The notes: generated from the letters alone by a model not told the origin. DNA of 41,835 nt from Zwartia vadi (GCF_030410375.1 NZ_JAUHHE010000021.1:1-41835); one strand, 5' to 3'. Shown: positions 25,889-36,227, numbered from the stretch's first letter. Made by a program: numbers and translations.

Positions 25889-27601
25889 ATGTCAACTCAA
25901 CAAACCTCAACCCAAGCCGGCGAAAGTTTTGCCGCGCTGTTTGCAGAAAGTATCCAAAAACAGGATATGAAGTCCGGCGAAGTGATTTCCGCCGAAGTCG
26001 TTCGTATTGATCACAACTTCGTTGTGGTGAATGCTGGACTGAAATCAGAAGCACTGATTCCCCTCGAAGAATTCCTCAACGATCAGGGCGAGCTCGAAGT
26101 CAAACCAGGCGATTTTGTATCTGTCGCGATTGACTCGCTTGAAAACGGCTATGGTGATACCGTGCTGTCCCGCGATCGTGCAAAGCGCCTGTCAGCCTGG
26201 TTGTCACTCGAGCAGTCGCTCGACAAGAACGAACTGGTGACTGGCACGATTACAGGTAAAGTCAAAGGCGGTCTGACTGTCATGACAGCAGGCATCCGTG
26301 CCTTCTTGCCAGGCTCGTTGGTTGATCTGCGTCCAGTCAAGGACACAACGCCTTTCGAAGGCAAGACCATGGAGTTCAAGGTCATCAAGCTTGACCGCAA
26401 GCGTAACAACGTTGTGTTGTCACGTCGTGCTGTGCTCGAGGCCAGCATGGGCGAAGAGCGTCAGAAGCTCTTGGAAAACCTCCAGGAAGGCTCCATCGTC
26501 AAGGGTGTTGTCAAGAATATCACCGACTACGGCGCATTCGTTGACCTCGGCGGTATCGATGGTTTGCTGCATATTACAGATATGGCATGGCGTCGCGTGC
26601 GTCACCCATCCGAAGTCTTGACCGTTGGTCAGGAAGTTGAAGCCAAGGTCCTCAAGTTTGATCAGGAAAAGAGCCGCGTCTCCTTGGGCGTCAAACAGCT
26701 TGGCGAAGATCCATGGGTGGGCTTGGCACGTCGTTACCCACAGGGCACACGCCTGTTCGGTAAAGTGACGAACCTCACAGACTACGGTTCATTTGTTGAA
26801 GTTGAAGCAGGGATCGAAGGTCTGGTTCACGTCTCCGAAATGGACTGGACCAACAAGAACGTTGATCCACGCAAGGTCGTGACACTCGGCGAAGAAGTCG
26901 AAGTCATGGTTCTCGAGATCGACGAGGACCGTCGCCGCATCTCCTTGGGCATGAAGCAGTGCCGTCAGAATCCATGGGAAGAGTTTGCCTCCAACTTCAA
27001 GCGTGGCGACAAGGTCCGCGGCGCGATCAAGTCGATCACAGACTTTGGCGTGTTTGTTGGCTTGCCAGGTGGCATCGACGGTTTGGTTCATTTGTCCGAT
27101 TTGTCATGGACAGAAACGGGCGAAGAGGCTGTTCGCAACTTCAAGAAGGGTGACGAGCTTGACGCTGTTGTTCTGGGCATCGACACAGACAAGGAGCGCA
27201 TCTCCCTGGGTGTGAAGCAACTCGAAGGTGATCCATTCAACAACTTCGTTGGCACCTACGATAAAGGCGCTGTCGTTCCTGGTACGGTTAAGGCAGTTGA
27301 GCCCAAGGGCGCAACGGTTACGTTGTCTCATGAGGTCGAAGGTTTCCTGCGCGCCTCCGAGATCGCGACAGGCCGCGTTGAGGATGCAACGACAGCTTTG
27401 AAAGTCGGTGACAATATCGAGGCCATGATCATCAACGTCGATCGTAAAACACGCTCGATCCAGTTGTCGATCAAGGCACGCGATACAGCCGAAACTGCTG
27501 ACACGATGCAGCGTATGACTGAAGCAAGTGCTTCTTCGGGCACAACAAACTTGGGTGCATTGCTCAAGGCCAAGCTCGACCAAGCGCGCGACACTGAATA
27601 A
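25889..27601 (+). CDS. rpsA: 30S ribosomal protein S1
   Basis: The 570-residue product contains six S1 (OB-fold) RNA-binding repeats, several with the I-T-D-Y-G-A/S-F-V pattern (for example [17 protein letters not shown] and [11 protein letters not shown]). S1 binds mRNA leaders and lets ribosomes start on weakly marked or structured messages. The ATG at 25889 is chosen over a frame from within cmk because M-S-T-Q-Q-T...E-S-F-A-A-L-F matches the family start. No Shine-Dalgarno sequence is seen within the normal distance, as in autoregulated rpsA of E. coli. Confidence 0.97.
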   Translation: MSTQQTSTQAGESFAALFAESIQKQDMKSGEVISAEVVRIDHNFVVVNAGLKSEALIPLEEFLNDQGELEVKPGDFVSVAIDSLENGYGDTVLSRDRAKRLSAWLSLEQSLDKNELVTGTITGKVKGGLTVMTAGIRAFLPGSLVDLRPVKDTTPFEGKTMEFKVIKLDRKRNNVVLSRRAVLEASMGEERQKLLENLQEGSIVKGVVKNITDYGAFVDLGGIDGLLHITDMAWRRVRHPSEVLTVGQEVEAKVLKFDQEKSRVSLGVKQLGEDPWVGLARRYPQGTRLFGKVTNLTDYGSFVEVEAGIEGLVHVSEMDWTNKNVDPRKVVTLGEEVEVMVLEIDEDRRRISLGMKQCRQNPWEEFASNFKRGDKVRGAIKSITDFGVFVGLPGGIDGLVHLSDLSWTETGEEAVRNFKKGDELDAVVLGIDTDKERISLGVKQLEGDPFNNFVGTYDKGAVVPGTVKAVEPKGATVTLSHEVEGFLRASEIATGRVEDATTALKVGDNIEAMIINVDRKTRSIQLSIKARDTAETADTMQRMTEASASSGTTNLGALLKAKLDQARDTE

Positions 27602-27606
27602 ATCCA

Positions 27607-27915
27607 GTGACTAAGTCAGAACTCATCGCCGCACTGGCAGCCCGCTACTCTCAGCTGGCCGCCCGTGACACAGATTACGCAGTCAAGACCGTTCTTGATG
27701 CGATGACCCAGGCTTTAGCTGAAGGTCAGCGGATCGAGATACGCGGTTTTGGCAGCTTTTCTCTGTCAGAACGTGCGCCTAGAGTCGGGCGCAACCCCAA
27801 GTCGGGTGAGCAAGTGTTGGTGCCTGGAAAACAGGTGCCACATTTCAAAGCTGGCAAGGAGTTGCGCGAGCGTGTGGATTTAAATGAAGATCAGGCCGGG
27901 GTCGTAGCCGGATAG
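27607..27915 (+). CDS. ihfB: Integration host factor subunit beta
   Basis: The 102-residue product is a HU/IHF-type DNA-bending protein, with T-K-S-E-L-I-A-A-L at the start, [21 protein letters not shown] (the DNA-contacting arm with its Pro) and F-K-A-G-K-E-L-R-E. Position directly after rpsA identifies it as the beta subunit. The start is GTG at 27607, five bases after the rpsA stop. A terminator follows immediately. Confidence 0.95.
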   Translation: MTKSELIAALAARYSQLAARDTDYAVKTVLDAMTQALAEGQRIEIRGFGSFSLSERAPRVGRNPKSGEQVLVPGKQVPHFKAGKELRERVDLNEDQAGVVAG

Positions 27916-27920
27916 TTTGA

Positions 27921-27943
27921 AGCCGCCGAAAGGCGGTTTTTTT
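27921..27943 (+). terminator. Intrinsic terminator after ihfB
   Basis: AGCCGCC-GAAA-GGCGGT followed by seven T forms a textbook hairpin with a GAAA tetraloop. It closes the gyrA-to-ihfB run. Confidence 0.92.
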
Positions 27944-27999
27944 ATGCGTACTGTACCCGGGGCGCTTACAATCACCTTTTGCACTTTGGAGGATCAGCC

Positions 28000-28317
28000 A
28001 TGCGCTACTTCGTCTGGGCCCTGCGCCTGATCGTTTTTCTCGCAGTACTTTTATTCGCACTTAAAAACACCAATCCCGTCTCGGTGACCTTTTTCGATGG
28101 TTTATCGATACCGAATGTACCTCTGATCGTGGTGATGCTGTCCACGTTTGTATTGGGTACGATTTTCGGGCTGTTACTCACGATTCCTCCTGCACTCAGA
28201 CGCCGACGTGAGCTCGCACGCTTACGCAAAGAGATTGAAAAGCTTCAAGCTTCCTCCAACCCTCAGACGCAGGCTGGTTTGTCTCCTGATGCGCTGGTGC
28301 CGCTCTCACCGATGTAA
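28000..28317 (+). CDS. lapA: LapA family inner-membrane protein (LPS assembly)
   Basis: The 105-residue product has two membrane segments (about 5-22 and 42-63), with F-A-L-K-N-T-N-P-V-S-V-T-F-F between them, then a basic, probably helical cytoplasmic tail (R-R-R-R-E-L-A-R-L-R-K-E-I-E-K-L). This is the DUF1049/LapA layout. LapA works with LapB (YciM) in controlling lipopolysaccharide synthesis via FtsH and LpxC. The ATG at 28000 has a strong GGAGG 7 nt upstream. A possible -10 TACAAT lies at 27967-27972. Confidence 0.9.
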   Translation: MRYFVWALRLIVFLAVLLFALKNTNPVSVTFFDGLSIPNVPLIVVMLSTFVLGTIFGLLLTIPPALRRRRELARLRKEIEKLQASSNPQTQAGLSPDALVPLSPM

Positions 28318-28371
28318 TGCGCGCGGTGCCTTTGCGGTGCCGCATTCCACTTATCTTTATGGAATCTAGTC

Positions 28372-29595
28372 GTGGATTTTGAAGCCTGGTGGCTGATTTT
28401 CTTGCCGTTACTGTTCGCTTTGGGGTGGATGGCGGCTCGTTTTGATATCAAGCAGATGTTGTCTGAGACACGCAATCTGCCAGACTCTTATTTTCGAGGC
28501 TTAAATTTCCTACTGAATGAAGAGCCCGATCGGGCAATCGATGCTTTTGTCGAGGTCGCTAAGCTCGACCCGGAAACAACTGAATTGCATTTTGCTTTGG
28601 GAAGTTTGTTTCGCAGAAGAGGTGAAATGGAGCGGGCGATACGCGTCCATCAAAGCCTGCTATTTAGAGAGGATCTCCCGATCGCTCAGCGAGATCATGC
28701 CCAACATGAGTTGGCACAGGATTATTTAAAAGCGGGGATGCTGGATCGAGCCGAAGAAGCTTTTGCGGTGCTTAAAGACACGAGTTATGCATTACCTGCG
28801 CTACGAGCTTTAATCCGCATTTACGAATCAGAACATGATTGGGCGCGAGCAATCGCATCGGTGGAGAATTTACGTAAGCTGGTCAATGAGCCTGTTCCTC
28901 AATTGGTTCACTATCACTGCGAGCAGGCGCAAGCCTCTTTGTCTGAGAAGCCACCAAATGTGGAGCAGGCACGCGTGGCCCTTGCCCTCGCTGAGCGCGC
29001 GGTTCAACAGGTTCAAACGACTGGAAAAACACCGGCATTTGTACGCGTCGCGATGCTTCATGCAAGTATCGCGAGTTCATTAAAGGACTTTGCTCTGCAG
29101 CAGAGGTATCTTGAGTCAGTCCTTGATGAAGCGCCAGAGTTCGCAGGCTTGATCGCCTCTGATTTATTCAACAGCTACAGTGCTCAAGGTCAGGCTGTTG
29201 CTGGCCTTGGACGTTTACAAGCTCACTATCAGCAACATCCCTCCCTGGATTTATTTAATGTTGTATTTCGAGGGTTGAGAACACAGCAAGGCGTTGATCA
29301 AGCCTGGGCTTTTGCGAGACTGGCTTTGCAGTCGCATCCGTCATTACTGGGTCTGGATCGTTTGCTTGAGGCCGAGTTGGCCCAAAAAGCGCCTGCCGAT
29401 CATGCGCCGTCCGAGAGCCCCATTCCAGGTGCGGATTTGACGTTGTTACGCCGACTGATTAACCGCCATACACAACGTCTTGATCGATATATTTGTAGCG
29501 CCTGCGGGTTTCAGGCGCGCCGCTATTACTGGCAATGTCCGGGTTGTAACGCGTGGGAAACCTATCAGCCGCGCAGATTGGAAGAGTTGGAATGA
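28372..29595 (+). CDS. lapB: Lipopolysaccharide assembly protein B (TPR plus rubredoxin-like zinc domain)
   Basis: The 407-residue product has an N-terminal membrane anchor (about 3-20), then F-R-G-L-N-F-L-L-N-E-E-P-D-R-A-I-D-A-F and several TPR repeats, and ends in a metal-binding knuckle with C-S-A-C and C-P-G-C. LapB brings LpxC to the FtsH protease and so limits lipid A synthesis. The start is GTG at 28372; a nearby ATG at 28359 is out of frame. The stop overlaps the hldE ATG. Heptose genes follow directly, keeping LPS functions together. Confidence 0.93.
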   Translation: MDFEAWWLIFLPLLFALGWMAARFDIKQMLSETRNLPDSYFRGLNFLLNEEPDRAIDAFVEVAKLDPETTELHFALGSLFRRRGEMERAIRVHQSLLFREDLPIAQRDHAQHELAQDYLKAGMLDRAEEAFAVLKDTSYALPALRALIRIYESEHDWARAIASVENLRKLVNEPVPQLVHYHCEQAQASLSEKPPNVEQARVALALAERAVQQVQTTGKTPAFVRVAMLHASIASSLKDFALQQRYLESVLDEAPEFAGLIASDLFNSYSAQGQAVAGLGRLQAHYQQHPSLDLFNVVFRGLRTQQGVDQAWAFARLALQSHPSLLGLDRLLEAELAQKAPADHAPSESPIPGADLTLLRRLINRHTQRLDRYICSACGFQARRYYWQCPGCNAWETYQPRRLEELE

Positions 29596-30521
29596 GTTCG
29601 TTTCCTAAAGAAGCTATTGCGCGTGCCCGTGTCCTCGTTGTCGGGGACGTCATGTTGGATCGCTACTGGTTTGGCGAGGTTGAGCGCATCTCTCCGGAGG
29701 CCCCCGTACCGGTTGTACGTGTGGTCAAACGCGAGGATCGCCTGGGTGGTGCAGCGAATGTGGCGCGCAATATTGTTGCCTTGGGTGCTTCAGCCACCCT
29801 TGTCGGCTTCGTCGGTGAAGACGAGGCGGCCCAAAGTGTACGCAAGCTGCTATCCGATGCAGGGATTGCGTTTCATCTGATGGCGGACGCGGTGCATCCG
29901 ACGACGCTCAAGATGCGCGTCTTGGGGCGGCAACAACAGTTACTACGCATTGATTTCGAAGAAAAACCAACCGCTTCATTGCTTGAGAATTTGCGTGCCC
30001 AAGTTGAAAACTTGCTTTCTGATCACGATGTGATTGTCTTGTCCGACTATGCCAAAGGCGCCTTAGCTCAGGTTGAAATGTTAATCGCGCTCGCGCGTCA
30101 AAAAGGCTTGCCTATTCTGGTGGACCCAAAGGGTACCGACTATCAGCGTTATCGTGGCGCGACTCTTGTCACCCCAAACCGCAGTGAAATGCAACAAGCT
30201 GTTGGTGCGTGGGACTCTGAGCAATCCTTGACCGATCGTGCGCAGACGCTGCGTGAGCAACTCAGCCTTGAGGCGTTGCTCGTGACACGTTCAGAGCAAG
30301 GCATGACGCTCTTTACGGCCCAAGGGCGTGAGCATGTGGAGGCTCAGGCCCATGAGGTTTTCGATGTGTCAGGTGCTGGTGATACAGTATTGGCAACTTT
30401 GGCGGTTATGCGTGCCTCTGGCGTTGACTGGCCGAGCGCGATGCGATGGGCAAATCGAGCCGGTGGTATCGTTGTCGGTAAACTAGGTACTTCCATCGTT
30501 ACTGCAGGAGAGCTTTCATGA
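29592..30521 (+). CDS. rfaE1: D-glycero-beta-D-manno-heptose-7-phosphate kinase (single-domain HldE/RfaE1)
   Basis: The 309-residue product is a PfkB/ribokinase-family kinase with [10 protein letters not shown] at the N-terminus, G-G-A-A-N-V-A-R-N and the catalytic D-V-S-G-A-G-D-T-V near 275. It phosphorylates heptose-7-phosphate for ADP-heptose synthesis. The nucleotidyltransferase domain of E. coli HldE is absent, so a separate rfaE2 should be elsewhere, which is usual in Betaproteobacteria. The ATG at 29592 overlaps the lapB TGA, and its own stop overlaps the rfaD ATG. Confidence 0.95.
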   Translation: MSSFPKEAIARARVLVVGDVMLDRYWFGEVERISPEAPVPVVRVVKREDRLGGAANVARNIVALGASATLVGFVGEDEAAQSVRKLLSDAGIAFHLMADAVHPTTLKMRVLGRQQQLLRIDFEEKPTASLLENLRAQVENLLSDHDVIVLSDYAKGALAQVEMLIALARQKGLPILVDPKGTDYQRYRGATLVTPNRSEMQQAVGAWDSEQSLTDRAQTLREQLSLEALLVTRSEQGMTLFTAQGREHVEAQAHEVFDVSGAGDTVLATLAVMRASGVDWPSAMRWANRAGGIVVGKLGTSIVTAGELS

Positions 30522-31510
30522 TCATCGTCACTGGCGCGGCAGGTTTTATCGGCAGCAATATTGTGCGCGGTTTGAATCGCAGGGGTATGACTAATATTCT
30601 AGCGGTGGATGATCTCACTGATGGCGACAAGTTCGTGAATCTGGTTGGTGCGCAGATTTCTGATTACATGCACAAAGATGATTTCCGTCGTTGTGTGCTT
30701 GATGGTTTTTTGCCAGGCATTCGCGCGGTCTTTCACCAAGGTGCGTGCTCGGATACGACCGAACGTAATGGCCATTTCATGATGGATAACAACTATCGTG
30801 TCACGCTTGAGTTGTTTGAGTACTGCCAATCGCACAAGGTCCCATTCATTTATGCTTCTTCGGCTGCAGTTTACGGTGCGGGTCCTGTTTATGTTGAAAG
30901 TCTTGAAAACGAACGACCACTGAATGTTTATGGTTATTCCAAGTTTCTGTTTGATCAGGTTGTCCGTGCCCGGTTGAATACCCTGACGGCCCAAGTGGTT
31001 GGCCTAAGATATTTCAATGTTTATGGACCCCAGGAGCAGCATAAAGGCCGTATGGCTTCGGTGGCTTTCCACAATATGAATCAGTTTCTCGCAGAGGGCT
31101 ATGTCCGTTTGTTTGGTGGCTGGGATGGTTACGGCGATGGCGGTCAAATGAGAGACTTTATTTCCGTGCACGATGTGGTGGATGTAAACCTCCATTTTCT
31201 GGATCATCCCCAGAGCTCTGGAATTTTTAATTGCGGAACTGGACGTGCGCAGCCTTTCAATGATGTCGCAGCTGCAGTGGTCAATTCAATGCGCAAGATT
31301 CAGGGAAAGTCAGACTTGCCACTCGAGGATTTGGTCAAACAGGGCTTGTTGCGCTATGACAGCTTTCCGGATGACTTGAAGGGCCGCTATCAGAGCTATA
31401 CCCAAGCCGATGTGTCCGCCTTGCGTCGCGCAGGCTTTACTCAGCCAATGCGCGATGTTGAAACTGGGGTGTCCGAATACGTTCATCAGTTGCACGCAAA
31501 TCAACACTAA
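30518..31510 (+). CDS. rfaD: ADP-L-glycero-D-manno-heptose 6-epimerase
   Basis: The 330-residue product is a short-chain dehydrogenase/reductase: NADP site [21 protein letters not shown], catalytic Tyr-Lys in Y-G-Y-S-K, and L-R-Y-F-N-V-Y-G-P. It epimerises ADP-D,D-heptose to the L,D form used in the LPS inner core. It overlaps rfaE1 by 4 nt. It is also called hldD. Confidence 0.97.
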   Translation: MIIVTGAAGFIGSNIVRGLNRRGMTNILAVDDLTDGDKFVNLVGAQISDYMHKDDFRRCVLDGFLPGIRAVFHQGACSDTTERNGHFMMDNNYRVTLELFEYCQSHKVPFIYASSAAVYGAGPVYVESLENERPLNVYGYSKFLFDQVVRARLNTLTAQVVGLRYFNVYGPQEQHKGRMASVAFHNMNQFLAEGYVRLFGGWDGYGDGGQMRDFISVHDVVDVNLHFLDHPQSSGIFNCGTGRAQPFNDVAAAVVNSMRKIQGKSDLPLEDLVKQGLLRYDSFPDDLKGRYQSYTQADVSALRRAGFTQPMRDVETGVSEYVHQLHANQH

Positions 31511-31646
31511 TCCGTTGCGTGAACTCCGCAGGGCTGAGCGCTTGTTTTTGACACTTCTCAGCCAGGTTTGTCCCCCAATATAACGCCTCTTGAATGGACC
31601 TATTCCGGGTTTGTTTAAGTTGTCAGACTATCGGAGCAAACCTCGC

Positions 31647-32150
31647 ATGAACCCTTTTCTTGAAGACCCCGTTGCACAACCCCTTGTCCAGCATTCCCGC
31701 GCAAGTTGGCGCGCGCGCAGCAAGCATGTGCGCGAGCCTCGCCATTCGAAAAAAAACCGAACAGCCATGATCGCTGCAGGCCTAGCGATTGTGTTGCCGG
31801 CTCAAGCGCTCGATGTCAATACAGCCTCTGTCACCCAGCTTGAAAGCTTGCGAGGTATTGGTCCGAGAACTGCCAAGATGATTGTGCAGGAACGAAGTCG
31901 AGCGGGCGCCTTTGTATCGATGGAGGATTTGTCCGATCGGGTCAGGGGTCTGGGTATGCGACGGGTGCGTGCGTTACGCCAAGCAGGTCTAGATGTTCAT
32001 TCAGACAGGGCGGGGACTGGCGCTCAACAAGAGACTGCGGCGCTTTTGCCCGAGATGCCGGAAAAACCGAGCTCAGCAAAACGTAGACCACAGTCTCACA
32101 GTCAGTCGTTCGTTGCCAAACCGGAGGTCATTTCACCTCAGCCTTTCTAG
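31647..32150 (+). CDS. ComEA-family helix-hairpin-helix DNA-binding protein
   Basis: The central part (about residues 55-110) has L-D-V-N-T-A-S-V-T-Q-L-E, G-I-G-P-R-T-A-K and D-L-S-D-R-V-R-G-L-G, the paired helix-hairpin-helix of ComEA. Relatives bind double-stranded DNA in the periplasm during transformation. Here the domain follows a very basic 40-residue leader and a hydrophobic stretch (M41-I-A-A-G-L-A-I-V-L-P-A-Q-A). That stretch could itself be a signal peptide if translation begins at 31767. I chose the ATG at 31647, with CGGAG upstream; a TTG at 31590 is less likely. The C-terminal 50 residues are low-complexity. Confidence 0.75.
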   Translation: MNPFLEDPVAQPLVQHSRASWRARSKHVREPRHSKKNRTAMIAAGLAIVLPAQALDVNTASVTQLESLRGIGPRTAKMIVQERSRAGAFVSMEDLSDRVRGLGMRRVRALRQAGLDVHSDRAGTGAQQETAALLPEMPEKPSSAKRRPQSHSQSFVAKPEVISPQPF

Positions 32151-32169
32151 AAAATTTTATGGGTTTGAA

Positions 32170-32199
32170 CGGACAGTTTTCTGCACTTTTGGGTATGAT
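32170..32199 (+). promoter_or_regulatory. Possible cysM promoter placing the transcript start at the ATG
   Basis: CGGACA, an 18-bp spacer and TATGAT (32194-32199) resemble a sigma-70 promoter. Initiation 7 nt downstream would fall about 2 nt before the cysM ATG. Confidence 0.35.
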
Positions 32200-32207
32200 C
32201 AACAACT

Positions 32208-33125
32208 ATGAAAACATATCCTACCGTCGAAAGCACAGTTGGCAACACACCGCTCGTGCAGTTGCAAAGACTGCCTGGTCCAGTCGCCCGTGAACGTGGC
32301 AATATCGTCCTTGGCAAGCTAGAGGGTAACAATCCCGCTGGCTCGGTCAAGGATCGACCGGCCTTGTCGATGATCCTGGGCGCGGAGGCGCGCGGTGAAA
32401 TCAAGCCTGGCGATACGCTGATTGAGGCGACCAGTGGAAACACAGGTATCGCCTTGGCCATGACGGCTGCGATGCGTGGTTACAAAATGATTTTGATCAT
32501 GCCGGACAATTTATCAATCGAGCGCCGTGCTTCGATGGCAGCATATGGCGCCAAGCTGATTTTGACTCCGGCAAGTCAAGGAGGCATGGAGCATGCGAGG
32601 GATCTTGCTGCGCGCATGCAGGCCGAGGGGCAGGGAAAAGTATTGGATCAATTTTCAAATCCAGACAATCCTTTGGCGCATTTCAAAACGACGGGTCCAG
32701 AGTTGTGGGAGCAAACAGAGGGGCGCATCACACACTTTGTCAGTGCCATGGGTACGACCGGAACGATCATGGGCGTTTCCCGTTATTTGAAAAGTCGAAA
32801 TCCTGCAATCACAATTGTTGGGGCTCAGCCCGCAGAAGGTTCGCAAATCGCAGGGATTCGCAAGTGGCCTGAGGCGTATTTGCCTTCCATTTACGATCCA
32901 TCTTTAGTGGATCAGTTTGAGCAGATCGAGCAAAAGGATGCGGAAAACATGGCGCGACGACTCGCCGCAGAGGAGGGTATTTGCGCCGGTGTTTCAGCTG
33001 CGGGCGCATTGATTGCGGCACTGCGCGTCGCACAGACTGCACGCAATGCCACGATTGCTTTTATCGTGTGCGACCGTGGTGACCGCTATCTTTCCACAGG
33101 TCTATTTGACGAGCAGGCTCAATAG
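32208..33125 (+). CDS. cysM: Cysteine synthase B
   Basis: The 305-residue product is a fold-type II PLP enzyme with G-N-T-P-L-V-Q-L-Q-R, the PLP lysine in N-N-P-A-G-S-V-K-D-R-P, the substrate loop T-S-G-N-T-G and phosphate cup G-T-T-G-T. The N-N-P-A-G-S-V-K-D-R sequence and length favour CysM over CysK. It makes cysteine from O-acetylserine and sulfide, or S-sulfocysteine with thiosulfate. No Shine-Dalgarno is visible. It converges with mltB. Confidence 0.95.
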   Translation: MKTYPTVESTVGNTPLVQLQRLPGPVARERGNIVLGKLEGNNPAGSVKDRPALSMILGAEARGEIKPGDTLIEATSGNTGIALAMTAAMRGYKMILIMPDNLSIERRASMAAYGAKLILTPASQGGMEHARDLAARMQAEGQGKVLDQFSNPDNPLAHFKTTGPELWEQTEGRITHFVSAMGTTGTIMGVSRYLKSRNPAITIVGAQPAEGSQIAGIRKWPEAYLPSIYDPSLVDQFEQIEQKDAENMARRLAAEEGICAGVSAAGALIAALRVAQTARNATIAFIVCDRGDRYLSTGLFDEQAQ

Positions 33126-33179
33126 GCGTGAGGCAGCACGGCTTGAAGAGCCCGCTCACACCGCGTGCATCGCGCTCCC

Positions 33180-34340
33180 TTAGTTCTTCAGCGCTTCGGC
33201 CAAGTCTGCAACGGATGCTGCATAAAAGTAGCTCCGGTTGTATTGGGTGATGGCAAAGAAGTTTGGTGTCGCGGTACGTAATTCGACGCGACCGGACGCT
33301 TCTTCAGGTAAGTCAATCACCCCAAGTGGTGCGCGGGACCAAGCTGCTTCTTTTGCGCCGGGGGCGAGCTTTGCGCCCGCCGCACGCAATTGCGGCCAAT
33401 CCAAGTTCGGTGTGAGACCACCGTCCACGAGTTTGTCGGCAGAAGCGGGCAGTGTGACCGGTGCGAAGACCGGTAGTCCGCGCTGCCAACCATGCTCAAT
33501 CAAAAAGTTTGCGACGGAGTCGATTGCATCGGACATATTGTTGGAAAGGTCTATTTTTTGAGATCCGGTCGCGCTGACTGCAAAGCGTTTGATGCTGCCA
33601 GGCATGAATTGAGGGATCCCAATTGCACCGGCATACGATCCTTTTACACTGCGGGCATCAATTTTTCCGGTTAAATCGAGCTCAATCAAATCTGCGAACT
33701 GCCCACGGAACATTGCTGCGCGATCGGGTCTTTTAGGATCAGGATAGTCAAAACCAAGTGAGGCCAAGGCATCCAGAACGCGGAAATTGCCTTGGCTTTT
33801 TCCATAGAGTGTCTCGACACCTATGATCGCCGCAATGATGTTTTGTGGAACGCCATAACGTTTTGTTGCGCGATCGAGTTCTTTTGCATACTGCTGCATA
33901 AACGCGCGGCCCTGATTGATCCGGATGGGTTCAACAAATCGGCCTCGATAGGTGGCCCAGCTGCGTGGCGCACGTGGTTGACCCACAGCGGGTGGGGTCA
34001 CAATCCGGATCACTGTGGGGTTGTACTTGGCCTCTTCAATTAATTTGAGGACCGCGGGCTCTGAAAGATTGCGAGAGGAAGCGAGTTCAACGCCAAATTG
34101 ACGCAAAACCTGGCTGCGAGATGTTTGGGTGTGCCCACCTGCTGGAGCATCGTAACGTTGGTTATTTTCCGTCGCGCTGGCTGATGAGGTGGCTGAAGCT
34201 TGATCTTTGATTGCCGCACGGGCGGAGTCATTGCCTGAGCTTGAGCCTGGTGACCCTGCCGAGCCTGAGCATGCGCTCAAAACCGTACCAAGAATGAGGC
34301 TTAAGGCGAAAATGTTCAGGGTACGGCGATGTGGGAACAT
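33180..34340 (-). CDS. mltB: Membrane-bound lytic murein transglycosylase B
   Basis: The 386-residue product has a lipoprotein signal ending L-S-A-C (Cys24), a Ser/Gly/Ala-rich linker to about 70, and a GH103-type transglycosylase domain. That domain has the catalytic Glu176 in I-G-V-E-T-L-Y-G-K-S-Q-G, followed by L-G-F-D-Y-P and G-A-I-G-I-P-Q-F-M-P. It cleaves peptidoglycan glycan strands to 1,6-anhydro products from the outer membrane. AAGGAA precedes the ATG. It is divergent from etfB. Confidence 0.95.
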   Translation of the reverse strand: MFPHRRTLNIFALSLILGTVLSACSGSAGSPGSSSGNDSARAAIKDQASATSSASATENNQRYDAPAGGHTQTSRSQVLRQFGVELASSRNLSEPAVLKLIEEAKYNPTVIRIVTPPAVGQPRAPRSWATYRGRFVEPIRINQGRAFMQQYAKELDRATKRYGVPQNIIAAIIGVETLYGKSQGNFRVLDALASLGFDYPDPKRPDRAAMFRGQFADLIELDLTGKIDARSVKGSYAGAIGIPQFMPGSIKRFAVSATGSQKIDLSNNMSDAIDSVANFLIEHGWQRGLPVFAPVTLPASADKLVDGGLTPNLDWPQLRAAGAKLAPGAKEAAWSRAPLGVIDLPEEASGRVELRTATPNFFAITQYNRSYFYAASVADLAEALKN

Positions 34341-34534
34341 AAATTTTCCTTATTGGCGATAGTCGCTATGATACCTAGACAGCCGTTTTTTTTCTGATTT
34401 AGGTGTTTCTTCCATAATGACATAGGCATCGTTTCACAATCGCATAGGGGATGACAGGCGAGATCAAACCTATATCCGGTAAAATCGGAGGTATATATAT
34501 TTCAAATGCATGACTTATTTCTGGAGATCGTTGG

Positions 34535-35284
34535 ATGAAGGTGCTTGTGCCTGTAAAACGTGTCGTTGATTACAACGTTAAAGTGCGCGTGAAATCGGAT
34601 CAGTCGGGTGTCGATATTGCGAACGTCAAGATGTCGATGAATCCTTTCGATGAAATCGCCGTAGAGGAAGCCACGCGACTCAAAGAAAAAGGTGCGGTGT
34701 CTGAAATCATCGCTGTCTCCTGCGGAGTCGCTCAGTGTCAGGAAACGCTGCGCACAGCCATGGCTATTGGTGCGGATCGCGGCATCCTGGTGCAAACCGA
34801 TGTTGAGCTGCAGCCTTTGGCTGTTGCCAAGCTCCTCAAAGTCTTGGTGGACAAAGAGCAGCCACAGCTCGTTATCCTTGGCAAGCAGGCCATTGATGAT
34901 GACGCTAACCAAACGGGTCAAATGCTGGCGGCTCTGCTGGGCTGGTCTCAGGCGACTTTTGCAAGCAAGGTTGAGCTTGGTGAAGGTGTTGCGCGCGTCA
35001 CGCGCGAAGTCGATGGCGGCCTCGAGACCTTGGAGCTCAAGCTGCCTGCTATTGTCACGACTGACTTGCGCTTGAACGAGCCTCGTTACGTGACTTTGCC
35101 GAATATTATGAAAGCCAAGAAAAAACAGCTCGATACCGTGACTCCTCAGGATCTGGGTGTGGATGTTGCCCCTCGCCTCAAGACCCTCAAGGTCGCTGAG
35201 CCTTCAGCCCGCTCGGCGGGTGTCAAAGTGCCCGATGTCGCTGCACTTGTCGATAAACTCAAGAACGAAGCCAAGGTGGTTTGA
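34535..35284 (+). CDS. etfB: Electron transfer flavoprotein subunit beta
   Basis: The 249-residue product starts [13 protein letters not shown] and has [11 protein letters not shown] and [10 protein letters not shown], typical of the AMP-binding beta subunit. With EtfA it passes electrons from acyl-CoA dehydrogenases to ETF:quinone oxidoreductase. GGAG sits 9 nt before the ATG. It heads the etfB-etfA-dehydrogenase operon. Confidence 0.97.
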   Translation: MKVLVPVKRVVDYNVKVRVKSDQSGVDIANVKMSMNPFDEIAVEEATRLKEKGAVSEIIAVSCGVAQCQETLRTAMAIGADRGILVQTDVELQPLAVAKLLKVLVDKEQPQLVILGKQAIDDDANQTGQMLAALLGWSQATFASKVELGEGVARVTREVDGGLETLELKLPAIVTTDLRLNEPRYVTLPNIMKAKKKQLDTVTPQDLGVDVAPRLKTLKVAEPSARSAGVKVPDVAALVDKLKNEAKVV

Positions 35285-35286
35285 TC

Positions 35287-36213
35287 ATGTCAATACTTGT
35301 CATTGCTGAACACGATAATGTTCAACTGAAAGCCGCAACCCTCAATGTTGTCGCTGCCGCATCCAAAATCGGTGGTGATGTGCATGTGCTCGTCGCAGGC
35401 GCGAATGCTGCCGCGGTTGCACAGCACGCTGCCAAAATTTCAGGTGTGTCTAAGGTCTTGCTGGCTGAGTCTCCCGCCTTGGCGGATGGTTTGGCTGAAA
35501 ACGTTGCCGAGCAAGTGCTTGCCTTGGCTTCAGGCTATAGCCACATCCTTTTTGCCGCGACCGCATCTGGTAAAAACGTATCGCCTCGTGTCGCTGCTCG
35601 TCTGGATGTTGCACAGATTTCTGAAATCCAGTCCGTGATTTCACCCGATACCTTTGAGCGCGCTATCTATGCAGGTAATGCTGTGGCCACTGTGCAGTCC
35701 GCAGACCCTGTCAAAGTGATCACCGTGCGTACGACAGGTTTTGATGCAGCCCCCGAGGGTGGCAGCGCCGCTGTTGAGTCTGTTTCACCTGCTGCTGCAG
35801 CTGGTTTGTCGACCTTTGTCGGTCGCGAAGTTGCCAAAAGTGATCGTCCTGAACTTGCAGGCGCCAAAGTCGTTGTGTCAGGTGGTCGTGGCATGGGCAG
35901 CGCTGAAAACTTCAAAATCCTGGATCCTTTGGCAGACAAGCTTGGCGCTGCGCTCGGTGCCTCGCGTGCCGCAGTGGATGCTGGATATGCTCCCAATGAC
36001 TGGCAAGTCGGTCAGACCGGGAAAATCGTTGCGCCTCAGCTGTATGTGGCGATTGGCATTTCTGGAGCCATTCAGCACTTGGCAGGCATGAAGGACTCCA
36101 AGGTCATCGTGGCAGTCAACAAAGATGCTGAAGCGCCCATTTTTGGTGTTGCGGATTACGGCTTGGTGGCTGATTTGTTCACTGCTGTTCCAGAGCTAGT
36201 CGGTACGTTGTAA
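35287..36213 (+). CDS. etfA: Electron transfer flavoprotein subunit alpha
   Basis: The 308-residue product has the FAD domain at its C-terminus, with S-G-G-R-G-M-G-S, V-G-Q-T-G-K-I-V-A-P and A-I-G-I-S-G-A-I-Q-H. The ATG at 35287, with AAGGTGG inside the end of etfB, is chosen over the TTG at 35281. Two bases separate it from the etfB stop. Confidence 0.97.
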   Translation: MSILVIAEHDNVQLKAATLNVVAAASKIGGDVHVLVAGANAAAVAQHAAKISGVSKVLLAESPALADGLAENVAEQVLALASGYSHILFAATASGKNVSPRVAARLDVAQISEIQSVISPDTFERAIYAGNAVATVQSADPVKVITVRTTGFDAAPEGGSAAVESVSPAAAAGLSTFVGREVAKSDRPELAGAKVVVSGGRGMGSAENFKILDPLADKLGAALGASRAAVDAGYAPNDWQVGQTGKIVAPQLYVAIGISGAIQHLAGMKDSKVIVAVNKDAEAPIFGVADYGLVADLFTAVPELVGTL

Positions 36214-36227
36214 GAAGGCGGGGCGAG

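Noticed and set aside
31547..31583. Consensus -35 TTGACA before the ComEA-like gene
   Set aside because: The nearest -10-like hexamer (TATAAC) is about 25 bp away, too far for a sigma-70 promoter.
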